Positions 34,850 through 43,956 of a stretch of DNA of 64,000 bases are shown one piece after another. The stretch lies in assembly GCA_040004035.1 (NCBI GenBank), contig JAMPLN010000008.1; one strand, 5' to 3'. The position numbers and the translations under genes are program-made. The notes under the pieces are model-generated. The model had not been told where the DNA came from. It made no database searches and saw only the letters and a list, made by a program, of their open reading frames with translations. Origin of the DNA: Microcoleus vaginatus_C. Its GTDB lineage: Bacteria > Cyanobacteriota > Cyanobacteriia > Cyanobacteriales > Microcoleaceae. Numbering within the stretch: the first letter of the stretch is position 1; every line of letters begins with the position of its first letter.

Positions 34850-36090
34850 ATGAAGGCAAAAATTGGATACTTTATTCCAAAATTTCCCGGACAAACACAC
34901 ATCTTTTTGTAGCGGGAGCGACAATTTTTGGCAGAACTTGGAATTGAAACAGATTTAGTATCAACTCAACCGCCCCCCAGAGCGATCGCTTCTCACGTAT
35001 GGGCAGAAGAAGCTCAAAAAAATACTGTTTATCTATTTCCCTTTGCTGCGAAAGATTTTATTAACTCATTCCTAGAGGTGCTCAAAGCTGGTCCGGCTGC
35101 ATGGTGGCAGTGCCTCGCAGTTATTGCCAAAGCGAGTGACACATCCTTATCTCAAAAGGTTCGGCTATTGGCATTGGTTTTTGTTGCTGGCAAACTAGCA
35201 GGGTTAGCAAGAACAAAAGGTTGGTCGCACATCCACGTTCATTCCTGTGCCAATGCCGCCAGTATAGCGATGTTCGCCTCATTACTCTCAAAAGTATCGT
35301 ATAGCCTGACGCTGCACGGCCCGCTAACTGACTACGGCCCTAACCAAGAACAGAAATGGCACTTTTCTGCCTTTGCAATACTCATTACTAAAAAGCTTTA
35401 TGACGAAGTGAACAAATGCCTTGCGGGTCATCTTCCTCAAAAGGTTGAAATAGCTCCTATGGGGTTGCCCTCTCGGGTGTCCAAAGAAAAACACCATACT
35501 CCGCATGGAATGGAAGTGATGCTTGGCACATTTTTAGTTGCGGACGTCTCCACAGATGTAAAGGTCATGCGGATTTGATTGCTGCGATAGATATACTTAG
35601 AAAACGAGGATTTAATGTTGAGCTGCAAATTGCTGGAGAAGACAAACAGGGTGGCAGTGGCTACCGCCTGGAGTTAGAAAAGCTGATCGAACAGCTTGGC
35701 TTGAAAAGTTGTGTTAGCCTTCTCGTGGCGGTGTCTGAAAATACCGTCAATGAGTCCCTAGAAAAAGCACAGGTATTTGTCCTTGCCCGTTGGCACGAAC
35801 CTCTAGGTGTCGCCATCATGGAAGCGATGGCAATGGAGATGCCTGTAGTAGTTACAGGATCAGGAGGAGTAAAGGAGCTTATAGATGACGGGATTGATGG
35901 GCTACTTGTAGAACCTGAAGCCCCCGAGCAATTAGCAGACGCGATCGCCAATATACTCCAAAATCCAGAACTTGCTTTGAGCATCAGTCAGGAATCCCGG
36001 AAAAAAATCATGGCCAAATTTAGCCACGGCCGCCGTGCAGAAACTTTAGCTCAGTGCTTGGAAAAACTTGGAATAACTAACCCGTCTTAG
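34850..36090 (+). pseudogene. Family 4 glycosyltransferase broken by an amber codon and a frameshift
   Basis: The frame opens with MKAKIGYFIPKFPGQTHIFL, then hits TAG at 34910-34912 where relatives have Trp (TGG to TAG is one change), and continues in the same frame to about 35480. Within the A-rich stretch AAAGAAAAA near 35481-35489 one base is missing. Past this point the protein continues in the next frame as PYSAWNGSDAWHIFSCGRLH, then GHADLIAAIDILRKRG and the E-x7-E motif WHEPLGVAIMEAMAMEMP, to the stop at 36090. The pieces together make a full GT4 of about 410 residues. Two independent lesions make recent inactivation likely, though a base-calling error at the A-run cannot be excluded. 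Confidence 0.85.
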
Positions 36091-36151
36091 TTATTCCAAA
36101 GAATAAATTTCATCTCAGAGTGCATAAATCCAGTGGAACCCAAAACAAGTT

Positions 36152-37402
36152 ATGCGAATTTTAATTGTTGCTCAGAATGCCTCAACTAAATTCGGCGGCG
36201 AGTCATTGCTGCCGATCAACTACTTCCGGATACTTCGAGGGCGCCAAATAGAGACATGGTTAGTGGCGCACGCCCGCACCCAGGCAGAACTCACAGCACT
36301 GTTTCCAGAAGAGTGTGATCGAATGCACTTTGTACCCGACACTTGGCTGCACCGGCTGCTTAACAATTGCGGGGGATTTATCTCTGCAAGAGTGAATGAA
36401 TTTACTTTTGGGCTGCTCACTCACCTGTACACCCAAGTGCTACAGCGTCGTATTGTCCGCCGGCTCGTGAGCGAACACCAGATTGATGTTGTACACGAAC
36501 CGACACCAGTCTCGGCAACAATTCCTTCGTTGATGTTCGGATTGGGGGTGCCGGTAGTTATCGGGCCGATGAACACGTCGGTTAAATTTCCTCTGGCTTT
36601 TGGCTCGCGCCAAAATCCTACCATTGATATTTTAATCGCGATCGGTCACCAGTGCGTCGATTTTTTCAATCGTCTTTTTCCAGGTAAAATCAAAGCCGAG
36701 ACGCTGTTAGTGGCAAACGATCGCACGAAGCAGGCACTTGCATCTGGGGTGCAGGGTAAAATTATGGAACTTGTGGAAAACGGCGTGGATTTCTCGGTGT
36801 GGCGAGCGGACTCTAGCTTATCAAGAGCAGCGACCGGGCCGGTTCATTTTATTTTTTTAGGCCGACTGATCGACTGGAAAGCTGTAGACTTGCTGCTAGA
36901 AGCCTTCGCGCCCGTCGCTGCTCAAACCGATGCAGTCTTGGAAATCATCGGTGATGGGCAAATCCGAGGGGAACTCGAAGCTCAAACAGCTCGTTTAGGC
37001 ATCGACAGCAGCGTTGTATTTAGTGGCTGGCTGTCTCAGGAGGAGTGTGCTCTCAAAATGCAACAAGCTGATGCAATGGTTTTCCCCAGTTTGCGGGAAC
37101 CAGGGGGGGCAGTGGTGATGGAGGCAATGGCAGTGGGCTTGCCCGTCATAGCAACGAACTGGGGCGGCCCTGCAGATTATCTGAATTCCACTTGCGGTAT
37201 TTTAGTAGAACCGACTTCTAAAGAAGGATTTGTCAAGGGACTGACAGATGCGATGCTCAAGCTCGCTCATTCACCAGAATTGCGGCAGAGTATGGGTTCT
37301 GCGGGACGGGAACGAGTCCGGCAGCATTTTGATTGGGAACGCAAAGTCGATCGAATACTTGAAATTTATCAACAAACGATCGACCATTGCCCCAAGCATT
37401 AG
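36152..37402 (+). CDS. Family 4 glycosyltransferase
   Basis: A 416-residue GT-B enzyme and last gene of the cluster. N-terminal ILIVAQNASTKFGGES, a GPMNTSVKFPLAF loop equivalent to that of the 33466 protein, then FLGRLIDWKAVDLLLEAF, IIGDGQIRGEL and the E-x7-E motif SLREPGGAVVMEAMAVGLP. Full length and intact. It follows the broken GT4 by 61 bases. The hairpin at 37424-37456 lies just downstream and may end the transcript. Confidence 0.9.
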   Translation: MRILIVAQNASTKFGGESLLPINYFRILRGRQIETWLVAHARTQAELTALFPEECDRMHFVPDTWLHRLLNNCGGFISARVNEFTFGLLTHLYTQVLQRRIVRRLVSEHQIDVVHEPTPVSATIPSLMFGLGVPVVIGPMNTSVKFPLAFGSRQNPTIDILIAIGHQCVDFFNRLFPGKIKAETLLVANDRTKQALASGVQGKIMELVENGVDFSVWRADSSLSRAATGPVHFIFLGRLIDWKAVDLLLEAFAPVAAQTDAVLEIIGDGQIRGELEAQTARLGIDSSVVFSGWLSQEECALKMQQADAMVFPSLREPGGAVVMEAMAVGLPVIATNWGGPADYLNSTCGILVEPTSKEGFVKGLTDAMLKLAHSPELRQSMGSAGRERVRQHFDWERKVDRILEIYQQTIDHCPKH

Positions 37403-37423
37403 GTAGCCGACCATTAAAGCATA

Positions 37424-37456
37424 AAGCAGCAGCTTTCAAGTTGAAAGCTGCTGCTT
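37424..37456. terminator. Perfect 16-bp hairpin at the end of the glycosyltransferase cluster
   Basis: AAGCAGCAGCTTTCAA (37424-37439) is exactly complementary to 37441-37456 with one base between. No T-run follows on plus (GGGGGTGCTAAAAAA), so it may act by a different route or be a palindromic protein site. Position 20 bases after the last gene favours an end-of-transcript role. Confidence 0.5.
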
Positions 37457-37519
37457 GGGGGTGCTAAAAAAGTATGTGGCGGCCCAAAGACCCCCCTCTA
37501 CATCCTAGCGATCTAAAAA

Positions 37520-37548
37520 CGGGTTAACCCGTTTGTTTGGTTAACCCG
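37520..37548 (-). terminator. Terminator of ycf35
   Basis: CGGGTTAACC (37520-37529) pairs with GGTTAACCCG (37539-37548). Read on the minus strand the stem is followed by CGTTTTTAG, a good intrinsic terminator about 25 bases after the ycf35 stop. Confidence 0.7.
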
Positions 37549-37572
37549 CGAGCTTGGAAACATGCAGTTCAA

Positions 37573-37926
37573 TTAGTTTTGCACTACCAGCTTAACGTTG
37601 GCATTTTGCAAACCGCGCTGCTTGACTGCTGCCAAGGTCTTGTTAACTGCGTACTTCTGGTTGATGGAGTTGATTAACTCAGTTTGATTGTGCTTTTTGG
37701 CGACGCCCCAGAGGTCGGCAATCAGGTCAAAAGAACCATCGCTATTGCGAGACCAACCCAGGTCATATTCGCCTTCGAGAATCGCTACGATGTCGGAGCG
37801 AACGCGCTGACCATTATAGCCACGAACATCAGCTTCTGACTTGACTGAAATGCCCAAGTCGCGCAGGGAAGCTTTCAGGATTTCGGCATCGGTGATTTTG
37901 GTACGCAGTGTGCTAAAGTGAGACAT
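37573..37926 (-). CDS. ycf35: Ycf35 / DUF1257 family protein
   Basis: A 117-residue protein matching the plastid/cyanobacterial Ycf35 family over its whole length, with MSHFSTLRTKITDAEIL, EADVRGYNGQ, EGEYDLGWSRNSDGSFDL and LWGVAKKHNQTELI. Function is not established; it is found in cyanobacteria and red-algal plastids. It lies 130 bases downstream of ycf46 on the same strand, so the two may share a transcript ending in the hairpin at 37520-37548. No catalytic motif is evident. Confidence 0.93.
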   Translation of the reverse strand: MSHFSTLRTKITDAEILKASLRDLGISVKSEADVRGYNGQRVRSDIVAILEGEYDLGWSRNSDGSFDLIADLWGVAKKHNQTELINSINQKYAVNKTLAAVKQRGLQNANVKLVVQN

Positions 37927-38056
37927 TGGATTTCCTCCTAATACAACTGAGAGAGAAACAACAACGGTCTGGATTTAACGGTGCCGCTTGGCGGCTCTTG
38001 AATCGAACTGCTAGCTGTTGCTAGCCTTTGCTCCTGTTTGGACCAGGAGAAAGCTT

Positions 38057-39577
38057 TTAGAATTCCATTCGCTGGTATTCAGCGACGGAAGACGCAGCGG
38101 GCCGTGCACGCTGTCTAGCCCAATCTCGCAGGGCGGTGACCTGTTCGGTCATTGTTTTAGACAGTGGCATTGTGGATTTAATGGCCGCGATGATGTCTAG
38201 CTGCGTAAACTCTCGATCTTGAGCGAAGGCTTCGTACATTGCGGCTACTAGCGCTTGCTCAATCTCTGCACCTGAAAAGCCCTCGGAAACATTGGAAAGT
38301 TGCTCTAAATCGAAGCGAGTAATTTCCCGACGGCGCTTTGACAGGTGAATCTTAAATATATCTTGGCGTTCTTCTTTGGTAGGCAGATCAACAAAGAAGA
38401 GTTCGTCGAATCGGCCTTTCCTCAAGAATTCTCCCGGCAACCGCTCGATTCGGTTGGCTGTTGCCATTACGAAGACTGGGGAAGTCTTTTCTTGCATCCA
38501 AGTGAGGAAGGAACCGAAAATCCGGCTGGAGGTGCCTCCGTCTGAGTCTGCCGAACCAGTGCCTCCTGCAAAGGCTTTGTCTAGTTCGTCGATGAACAGG
38601 AGGGCTGGAGAGATGGATTCTGCGGTTTTGAGGGCATTGCGGAGGTTTGCTTCCGATCGACCCACCATCGAACCGTCGTAGACTCTACCCATATCTAGCC
38701 TCAGCAGGGGCAGTCCCCAGAGGCGGGAGGTTGTCTTAGCAATCAGCGATTTTCCGCATCCCGGTACGCCGAGAATTAACATCCCTTTTGGTTGGGGCAG
38801 ACCGTATTCTCTCGCCCTTTCGGTAAAGGCGTTGGAACGCTGTCTCAGCCACCGCTTCAGCTCTTCTAAACCGCCTACTGCATCCAGGGTTTCGTCTTCT
38901 TCAATGAACTCTAGAATGCCGTTGCGCCGAATTAATTGCTTTTTCTCCGAAAGAACTATATCTACTTCTTCTTCTGTGAGGCGCCCAGTCGAAACTTGAG
39001 CTTTGCGATAAACTTTTTCAGCTTCGTCCTTGGTCAATCCCAAGGCTGCTTTTAAAAGTTTTTCTCGCCCTTCTGTGGTAATGCGTCGCGATTTCGTTTG
39101 CTCCAACTGACCAGACAATACTTGGTTTAGTTCCTTCATGTCTGGCAACGCGAAGTCTAATACCACTACTTCCTTTTCTAGCTCTATCGGAATTTGCTGC
39201 AAAGGAGACATCAGTATAATTGTCTTTTGCGTTCCTTTGAAGTTGGCGATCGCATCGCGCAACCACCTCGTTACCGGAGGAGAATCTATAAAAGGATGCA
39301 AATCTTTGAAAATGTAGATGCTAGCGTTAGTGTTGGGTTCTCGCTGCCTGATCACCCATTCAATTGCTGCCTCTGGCGAGACGGTGTTGTGTTGGGTGGT
39401 GGTGCGGGGTTGACCATACTCCACAATGCCGTGAGTTACAGTCCAGATAAATACTCGTCGCTGTGGTTTCGCTTGAGCTATTGTCGAAATTGCTTGCTCA
39501 CACCGCTCTTCCTCGGATGTCACGAGGTAGATCAGAGGATATTGAGCTTGGATTAGAATACTGATCTCTTCTTGCAT
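38057..39577 (-). CDS. ycf46: Ycf46-type AAA+ ATPase
   Basis: A 506-residue AAA+ protein of the Ycf46 family. The N-terminal 225 residues are family-specific (MQEEISILIQAQYPLIYLV). The ATPase has Walker A GVPGCGKS (270-277) and Walker B LLFIDELDKAF (Asp330, Glu331); the second-region-of-homology segment ATANRIERLPGEFLRKGRFD contains the Arg finger. The start MQEE at 39577 is chosen because upstream codons look non-coding. In Synechocystis a Ycf46 homologue has been linked to growth at low inorganic carbon, as far as I recall. It sits between a ribbon-helix-helix gene and ycf35, all on minus. Confidence 0.93.
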   Translation of the reverse strand: MQEEISILIQAQYPLIYLVTSEEERCEQAISTIAQAKPQRRVFIWTVTHGIVEYGQPRTTTQHNTVSPEAAIEWVIRQREPNTNASIYIFKDLHPFIDSPPVTRWLRDAIANFKGTQKTIILMSPLQQIPIELEKEVVVLDFALPDMKELNQVLSGQLEQTKSRRITTEGREKLLKAALGLTKDEAEKVYRKAQVSTGRLTEEEVDIVLSEKKQLIRRNGILEFIEEDETLDAVGGLEELKRWLRQRSNAFTERAREYGLPQPKGMLILGVPGCGKSLIAKTTSRLWGLPLLRLDMGRVYDGSMVGRSEANLRNALKTAESISPALLFIDELDKAFAGGTGSADSDGGTSSRIFGSFLTWMQEKTSPVFVMATANRIERLPGEFLRKGRFDELFFVDLPTKEERQDIFKIHLSKRRREITRFDLEQLSNVSEGFSGAEIEQALVAAMYEAFAQDREFTQLDIIAAIKSTMPLSKTMTEQVTALRDWARQRARPAASSVAEYQRMEF

Positions 39578-39684
39578 AGTCCTCGACCCACTAGAGACGG
39601 TGCTATCTTTGCTGAATCTCAATGCTGCCCTTCGCCCTCTTACTGAAAATTTCAGTTTTAGCTTTTTGGGGAAGCAAGGCATTC

Positions 39685-40035
39685 TTAGCAGGGAACCAAT
39701 TCTTCCTCTCCCGGTTTGGCCGTGCTGGCACTGACGCCCGACACCTGCTTTAGTGGAAGATCCTGTTCAGCCAATACACTCGGCTGACTTGTTACGGATG
39801 CCAGTTCTCCATCTCGCATTACTACTGAACTCGTGCATTCTGGACAGTTGTATACCCGATGGGTTTGTCCGTAGGAGGCTTCTACTTCGTCAACCAGTTC
39901 GGGATTTCCTAGGTAGAAGACAATTGCCCTTTCTGCAATTGATGACATCGGTTCAGTTTCGACTGCGGCTCGGATTTTGAGCTGGCGATGCAGTTCTGGT
40001 GGAAGATACAATGTAACTTTTTGCTTTTCTTGCAT
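39685..40035 (-). CDS. Ribbon-helix-helix-type putative DNA-binding protein
   Basis: A 116-residue protein. Its N-terminal 45 residues (KQKVTLYLPPELHRQLKIRAAVETEPMSSIAERA, given here only in part as VTLYLPPELHRQL and MSSIAERAIVFYL) fit a CopG/Arc ribbon-helix-helix DNA-binding domain. A CPEC pair follows at about residues 64-67, with a further Cys at the very end, so a metal site is possible but incomplete. The rest is low-complexity. It lies about 107 bases upstream of ycf46 on the same strand and could regulate that unit; this is inference. Confidence 0.75.
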   Translation of the reverse strand: MQEKQKVTLYLPPELHRQLKIRAAVETEPMSSIAERAIVFYLGNPELVDEVEASYGQTHRVYNCPECTSSVVMRDGELASVTSQPSVLAEQDLPLKQVSGVSASTAKPGEEELVPC

Positions 40036-40461
40036 ATGACAGTGAATTGACTTACCCGGGTATGTATATCAGATTAGCCGCTTAATTCTTTGCTGTCAAG
40101 CCTCTATGCAGCTTTAGCGTCATCTTGTAATATTTCGTTACATTTTAGGTAAATCTGGGCCTTTTAACAACGAAAAAGTTAGGGGTGTAGCTGATGAGGC
40201 AGAGGTGCAGCGGCAGGTAGGGGTAGCGTCAAGGACGATCAACCCACTATAAATATGAACAATAGATATATAGGAGTAAGGCCAACAAATCCTTTGAGTG
40301 GCCATCTGGGGTAAGGTGCGCCATCAGCACTCAGCCCGCTCATGAGTGGTGAAGAATACCCCTAAAGGCTTGAAATGTCATAGGGGGCGATCGGTAATAT
40401 ATACTTGGATGCGGACCTGCTAACCTGAAATTTTTAATTTTAGATATCAAAGAACTGACTG
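40036..40461. other. Divergent intergenic region, no gene seen
   Basis: Separates the RHH gene (minus) from the 40462 gene (plus). A short stem CCCCTA (40359-40364) with TAGGGG (40381-40386) lies about 75 bases before the plus-strand start. TATATAC follows downstream. No further feature can be supported. Confidence 0.4.
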
Positions 40462-40926
40462 ATGGATTTAGACCAACAGATTCAAGCATTGATCGAAAAA
40501 GCTCCGCCCGACGGTTCGACGCCACAAATCTTAAAGGCGATCGCCCCGGCCCTGGTGTTAATTGCCCAACAGCTACAGCACCTCGAATACTCGATCCTGC
40601 AAACGGTAGACCAAAGTTGGGCGATCGTGGTTTTGAGCAATCTCAAGCAACCGGGACGGGAGAAGAGGGTGATTTATGCTTGGAATAGTCTTAAAGATGC
40701 GTCGCAGGCTGCGGCGGCTGGGGGCGATCGCCTCAGACCGGTGCTTTTGCCTGTCACTCACATTTTATTTCAGATGATAGCTCTGGAAGGTCTTGACAGC
40801 ATTGTTTTTTTTGAAAGTCCCGGCAATCAGGAAGTCGGGACGGAAATCCCTCGCGAGCAAGTACAGAGTTTAATTAACGTTTACTTGCAACAGTATCGAT
40901 CGGCTCCACCGCCCGATATTGCCTAA
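40462..40926 (+). CDS. Conserved hypothetical cyanobacterial protein
   Basis: A 154-residue soluble protein. The helical N-terminus (MDLDQQIQALIEKAP, ILKAIAPALVLIAQQL) is followed by a region with strands (SWAIVVLSNLKQPGREKRVIYAW) and a C-terminal helix. It is the type of small protein conserved across cyanobacteria without assigned function. No catalytic motif, signal or membrane segment. It converges with sds; the spacer carries repeated CATTACC/CCAATT-type units. Confidence 0.75.
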   Translation: MDLDQQIQALIEKAPPDGSTPQILKAIAPALVLIAQQLQHLEYSILQTVDQSWAIVVLSNLKQPGREKRVIYAWNSLKDASQAAAAGGDRLRPVLLPVTHILFQMIALEGLDSIVFFESPGNQEVGTEIPREQVQSLINVYLQQYRSAPPPDIA

Positions 40927-41023
40927 ACCATTCAAGTTTCTATTAATTGGTAACAGGGCATTAGGCATTGGGAATTACCCATTACCAATTCCCCATTACC
41001 AATAAAGTGTAACTTTTTAACCT

Positions 41024-41995
41024 CTAATAAAGTCTACTCAAAACGTATTCAGCCAAATCAATCAAAGCTTGACGGGACTCTGAATGGGGCAGCGCAGCTA
41101 AGTATTCGACGGCTTTCTGCGCGTGATTTGTGGCTAGTTGTCGCGATCGCTCTATGCCTTTAGAATCTTCTACCAGTGCCAGGGCCTGCTCTAGATCTCC
41201 TTCTTGGGCAAATTCGCGTTCTATGAGAACTTCCAAGTAAGGCTTTTCTTCTAGGGCAAATAGTGCTGGTGCTGTCAGATTACCGCTTCTGAGATCCGAG
41301 CCTGCAGGTTTCCCCAAAGTTTCCGTTGAAGCGGTGAAATCTAATATATCATCTACTATTTGGAATGCCAAACCAATGTTCCGACCGTAGTTGTACAAAT
41401 CGTCTGCTATTTCCGCTGAAACCTCGCTCAAACAGCCCGCTGCTTTGGAACTGTTGGCAATTAAAGACGCTGTTTTGTAATAACTTTTTTCGAGGTACGC
41501 TTCGATCGACAAGCTAGTGTCAAATCCATTGAGTCCCTGTTGAATTTCCCCCTCAGCTAAATCCATAATCACTTCTGAAAGCAGTTTGACTACTGGCAGG
41601 TTGTCGAGATTGGCCAAATGCCAGGAAGATTGAGCAAACAGAAAATCTCCCGCCAATACTGCCACTCGGTTGTTAAACCGACTGTGAACCGTCGGCACTC
41701 CCCGCCGCAGATCCGACTCGTCCACCACATCGTCGTGCACGAGACTAGCTGTGTGGATCATTTCCGTGATTTCAGCGAGGCGGCGGTGTTTTTCCGTGAT
41801 TTCCCGATCGGGCATAGTCGCCTTGGCCATCAACAGAACGATTGCGGGTCTCACTCGTTTTCCCTTTGTGCCGAATAAGTATTCTGCAGCCGCGTACAAG
41901 ATGGGATGACGGGCACCCACTAACTGTTTTAAGTTTTCTGTCAACAGTCGCAGGTCTTCTTCAACCGAGGAAAATAGGAGAGTGCTAGAGATCAT
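41024..41995 (-). CDS. sds: Solanesyl/polyprenyl diphosphate synthase
   Basis: A 323-residue trans-prenyltransferase that elongates allylic diphosphates with isopentenyl diphosphate. In cyanobacteria this provides the C45 tail of plastoquinone-9. The first Asp-rich motif is HDDVVDESDLRRG (Asp88, Asp89, Asp92) and the second is VDDILDF (Asp215, Asp216, Asp219). GKRVRPAIVLL is the substrate-diphosphate-binding segment, and GDFLFAQSSWHLANL fits the long-chain synthase group, where small residues before the FARM motif (TASLV) allow long products. Full length. It fits functionally with ubiX at the window start, although they are 40 kb apart. Confidence 0.92.
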   Translation of the reverse strand: MISSTLLFSSVEEDLRLLTENLKQLVGARHPILYAAAEYLFGTKGKRVRPAIVLLMAKATMPDREITEKHRRLAEITEMIHTASLVHDDVVDESDLRRGVPTVHSRFNNRVAVLAGDFLFAQSSWHLANLDNLPVVKLLSEVIMDLAEGEIQQGLNGFDTSLSIEAYLEKSYYKTASLIANSSKAAGCLSEVSAEIADDLYNYGRNIGLAFQIVDDILDFTASTETLGKPAGSDLRSGNLTAPALFALEEKPYLEVLIEREFAQEGDLEQALALVEDSKGIERSRQLATNHAQKAVEYLAALPHSESRQALIDLAEYVLSRLY

Positions 41996-42643
41996 GGATA
42001 CGCCGACTCAAGCCGTAAAGTAACAAAATTTTACATATCATATCTTTATTTTAAGGTAATTCTCTGCAATAGAAAAGAAAAATCTAGGTGATCGGCAGTT
42101 ATTTGTCATCTACCACCCGATGGTAGTCACCCGTCTGCCAGAGGCGAGTCGCCGGCTGTCAGAGGGGTTGCCCCTATTGTATCGAATTGTTAAGGACACT
42201 GCCAAAAAATCTCTAAATCCCAGAAACCCTGTGTTATTATGGGTATTAAGGATTTAAACAATTCTATACATTAAGTACAGCCAGACTGGCAGGTAGCTTT
42301 TAGGTGCCTGTAAAAGTTTCGTAGAGCCAGCCTTGTTAGTCGATCGCAGCCAAAATTTCTGGTACAGATTTTTAGTTCCTCGCGGCTAAAAGTTATCAGA
42401 AGTTAAGATTAGCGCATCTTATGTGCACGGTAGCTCAAAGCAGCTAAAGTGGATGGTTTTAGGCTGTTTAAGCATCTGTAAAGCAGTAAATCATTATTGA
42501 TGACCGGGAACGCCTAAATGTTCCCGCAGGCTTGATATGGAAAAACAGCCTTCAGAACCAAGGCATGGTCTTGCGTGCTGACTTAATGTAGTAGGTCTTG
42601 AACTTGTCCTGCTCCTCCTCGTCCTTGACTTTTGGTTCTAATT
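41996..42643. other. Structured 648-bp gene-free region before a small peptide gene
   Basis: No protein gene seen. Short self-complementary segments include GGCGAGTCGCC and GGGGTTGCCCC near 42140-42176 and GGGAAC...GTTCCC near 42507-42526. AGAACCAA (42554-42561) pairs with TTGGTTCT (42632-42639), closing four bases before the ATG at 42644. A structured leader or a small RNA is possible; I cannot match it to a known family. The sds promoter lies at the left end on minus. Confidence 0.45.
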
Positions 42644-42763
42644 ATGATTTATCGCGATATTCCTCTAATTATTCCCATTCTGGCCGCCGGCTATGTAATG
42701 ACTATTTATGTACTGCTGATGTTGGCCCAACGCAGCGCTAAAATCACTCGATTGGGCGAGTAG
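42644..42763 (+). CDS. Small single-span membrane peptide, 39 residues
   Basis: ATG at 42644 opens a 39-residue frame, MIYRDIPLIIPILAAGYVMT then IYVLLMLAQRS and a basic tail AKITRLGE. There is one strongly hydrophobic helix (about 7-29) with positive residues after it, the usual look of small thylakoid or inner-membrane subunits. I could not match it to the Psb, Psa, Pet or Ndh small subunits that I can recall. Support for a real gene comes from a strong terminator at 42830-42878 and a closing hairpin just before the start. No clear ribosome site. Confidence 0.6.
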   Translation: MIYRDIPLIIPILAAGYVMTIYVLLMLAQRSAKITRLGE

Positions 42764-42829
42764 TGCACTGCTGGGCAGCCGAAGTCGGCAGCAGCGCCGT
42801 CGCTTCACCCTTGAGAATTCGGAATACTC

Positions 42830-42878
42830 AATAATAACCCTGCCTTGAATGCTTGCGCGCAAAGGCAGGGTTATTATT
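42830..42878 (+). terminator. Strong intrinsic terminator after the 39-residue peptide gene
   Basis: AATAATAACCCTGCCTT (42830-42846) is perfectly complementary to 42862-42878, with a 15-base loop. The second arm ends in TTATTATTTA. It is symmetric and could work in both directions. Confidence 0.8.
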
Positions 42879-43094
42879 TACAATTGCGGACACCATGATT
42901 TTCTTGGCTGCTAGTTACTGCAACACGTAGCTACAGTTATCGATGTTCAATGCCCACAGCCTCTGAGCCAGGATATTATATTTAGTAGCAGCTTGTATCG
43001 CTCACAGCAAGTTTCATCTCAGGGAAACCCGGCCAATGTTCCGAGAAAGCTATTAAAGTGCTCTCAAAAATGCTGAGCTGGAAGTTGTCGGTTA

Positions 43095-43475
43095 TTGTGC
43101 CAAAAATCGCAATATTCCTATTTTTTAGGGCAAGAACTTACAGAAATAAAACGCGAATTTTCTGAATCTAGTAACCTGCTTGCTCAACAGAAGGAATCCA
43201 TAAACTTGCACTGCAACCCAATATTTCATCAAAGGGTGCTTAAATGGCTGATTCAGGCAGATAGTCTCTGGCATTTATTCACAGCTTCCCAAGAAGAGAA
43301 TTTGCTAGAGAGAGCCACAAAAATAATTTTTAATTTTCAAGAAACTTCTCGCTCTAACTGTAGACAAAAAATAATTGCTTATATTAATGGTCGATTAAAA
43401 CTCTATGAATTTTTGATTAAAATAGCTAAATTACAGAGTATAATTTGTCAGAAATTCTCAATCTCCACAGCCTAA
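43095..43475 (+). CDS. Doubtful hypothetical ORF
   Basis: A 126-residue open frame beginning with TTG, helix-rich and Lys/Gln/Ile-rich (HQRVLKWLIQADSLWHLF, RLKLYEFLIKIAKLQSI). It has no recognised domain, and there is a stop codon 21 bases before the start, so no longer version exists. It may be a true small gene, or part of the decayed region that also contains a kinase remnant 150 bases further on. Confidence 0.3.
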   Translation: MCQKSQYSYFLGQELTEIKREFSESSNLLAQQKESINLHCNPIFHQRVLKWLIQADSLWHLFTASQEENLLERATKIIFNFQETSRSNCRQKIIAYINGRLKLYEFLIKIAKLQSIICQKFSISTA

Positions 43476-43628
43476 ATTGTTGTCTGAGCCAGACGAACTC
43501 AAACAAGTTCCTATAAATATGATGCACAATGGTTGACAAGCGATAAAGAATTGCCGAGTTTTAAAAGTAGAGGTGAGAGCAGAAAATCAGAGCCAGTTCG
43601 TCAGTGGCAACTGAATTACCTGGGAATT

Positions 43629-43755
43629 TTACCACGAATATTTGATCGGTTCTTTACCACAAAACCCGCCGACGAAGGCAGCGGGTGGGGACGGGAGATT
43701 TTTTTAAAAAAGTGTGGAAAAACATTCGGGTAAAATAGAAGTAACATCAGTTATC
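43629..43755 (+). pseudogene. Remnant of a histidine-kinase ATPase domain
   Basis: Translation gives LPRIFDRFFTTKPADEGSGW, the F and G2 boxes of a HATPase domain (compare MPRIFEPFFTTKPPGEGSGL in the intact kinase 2.6 kb further on). After a frame change in the run of T and A near 43697-43710, EKHSGKIEVTSVI continues the same domain end. Nothing of the His box or N box is left upstream. It is a leftover of a lost or duplicated kinase gene of the same family as the neighbour. Confidence 0.8.
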
Positions 43756-43956
43756 GCTCAAAGGACGTGTATGGTGTTAATTCCGATCGCCCTTTAGCGC
43801 GAGCGCACTAAAAATCATACCAATGCGCGACTAAAAATGCAACTTTAGACCGATGTCAAACCTGGATTGCGGTTAGCGTACCGCGACTGTAAAATCTGAA
43901 ATCTAAAATGGTATTAAGTGCCGGTTCCGCCTGCATCTATCCCCCTTGATTTGCCC

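Noticed and set aside
43533..43733. 66-residue frame taken as a small gene
   Set aside because: Its second half is a kinase ATPase remnant that continues in another frame, so it is reported as a pseudogene.
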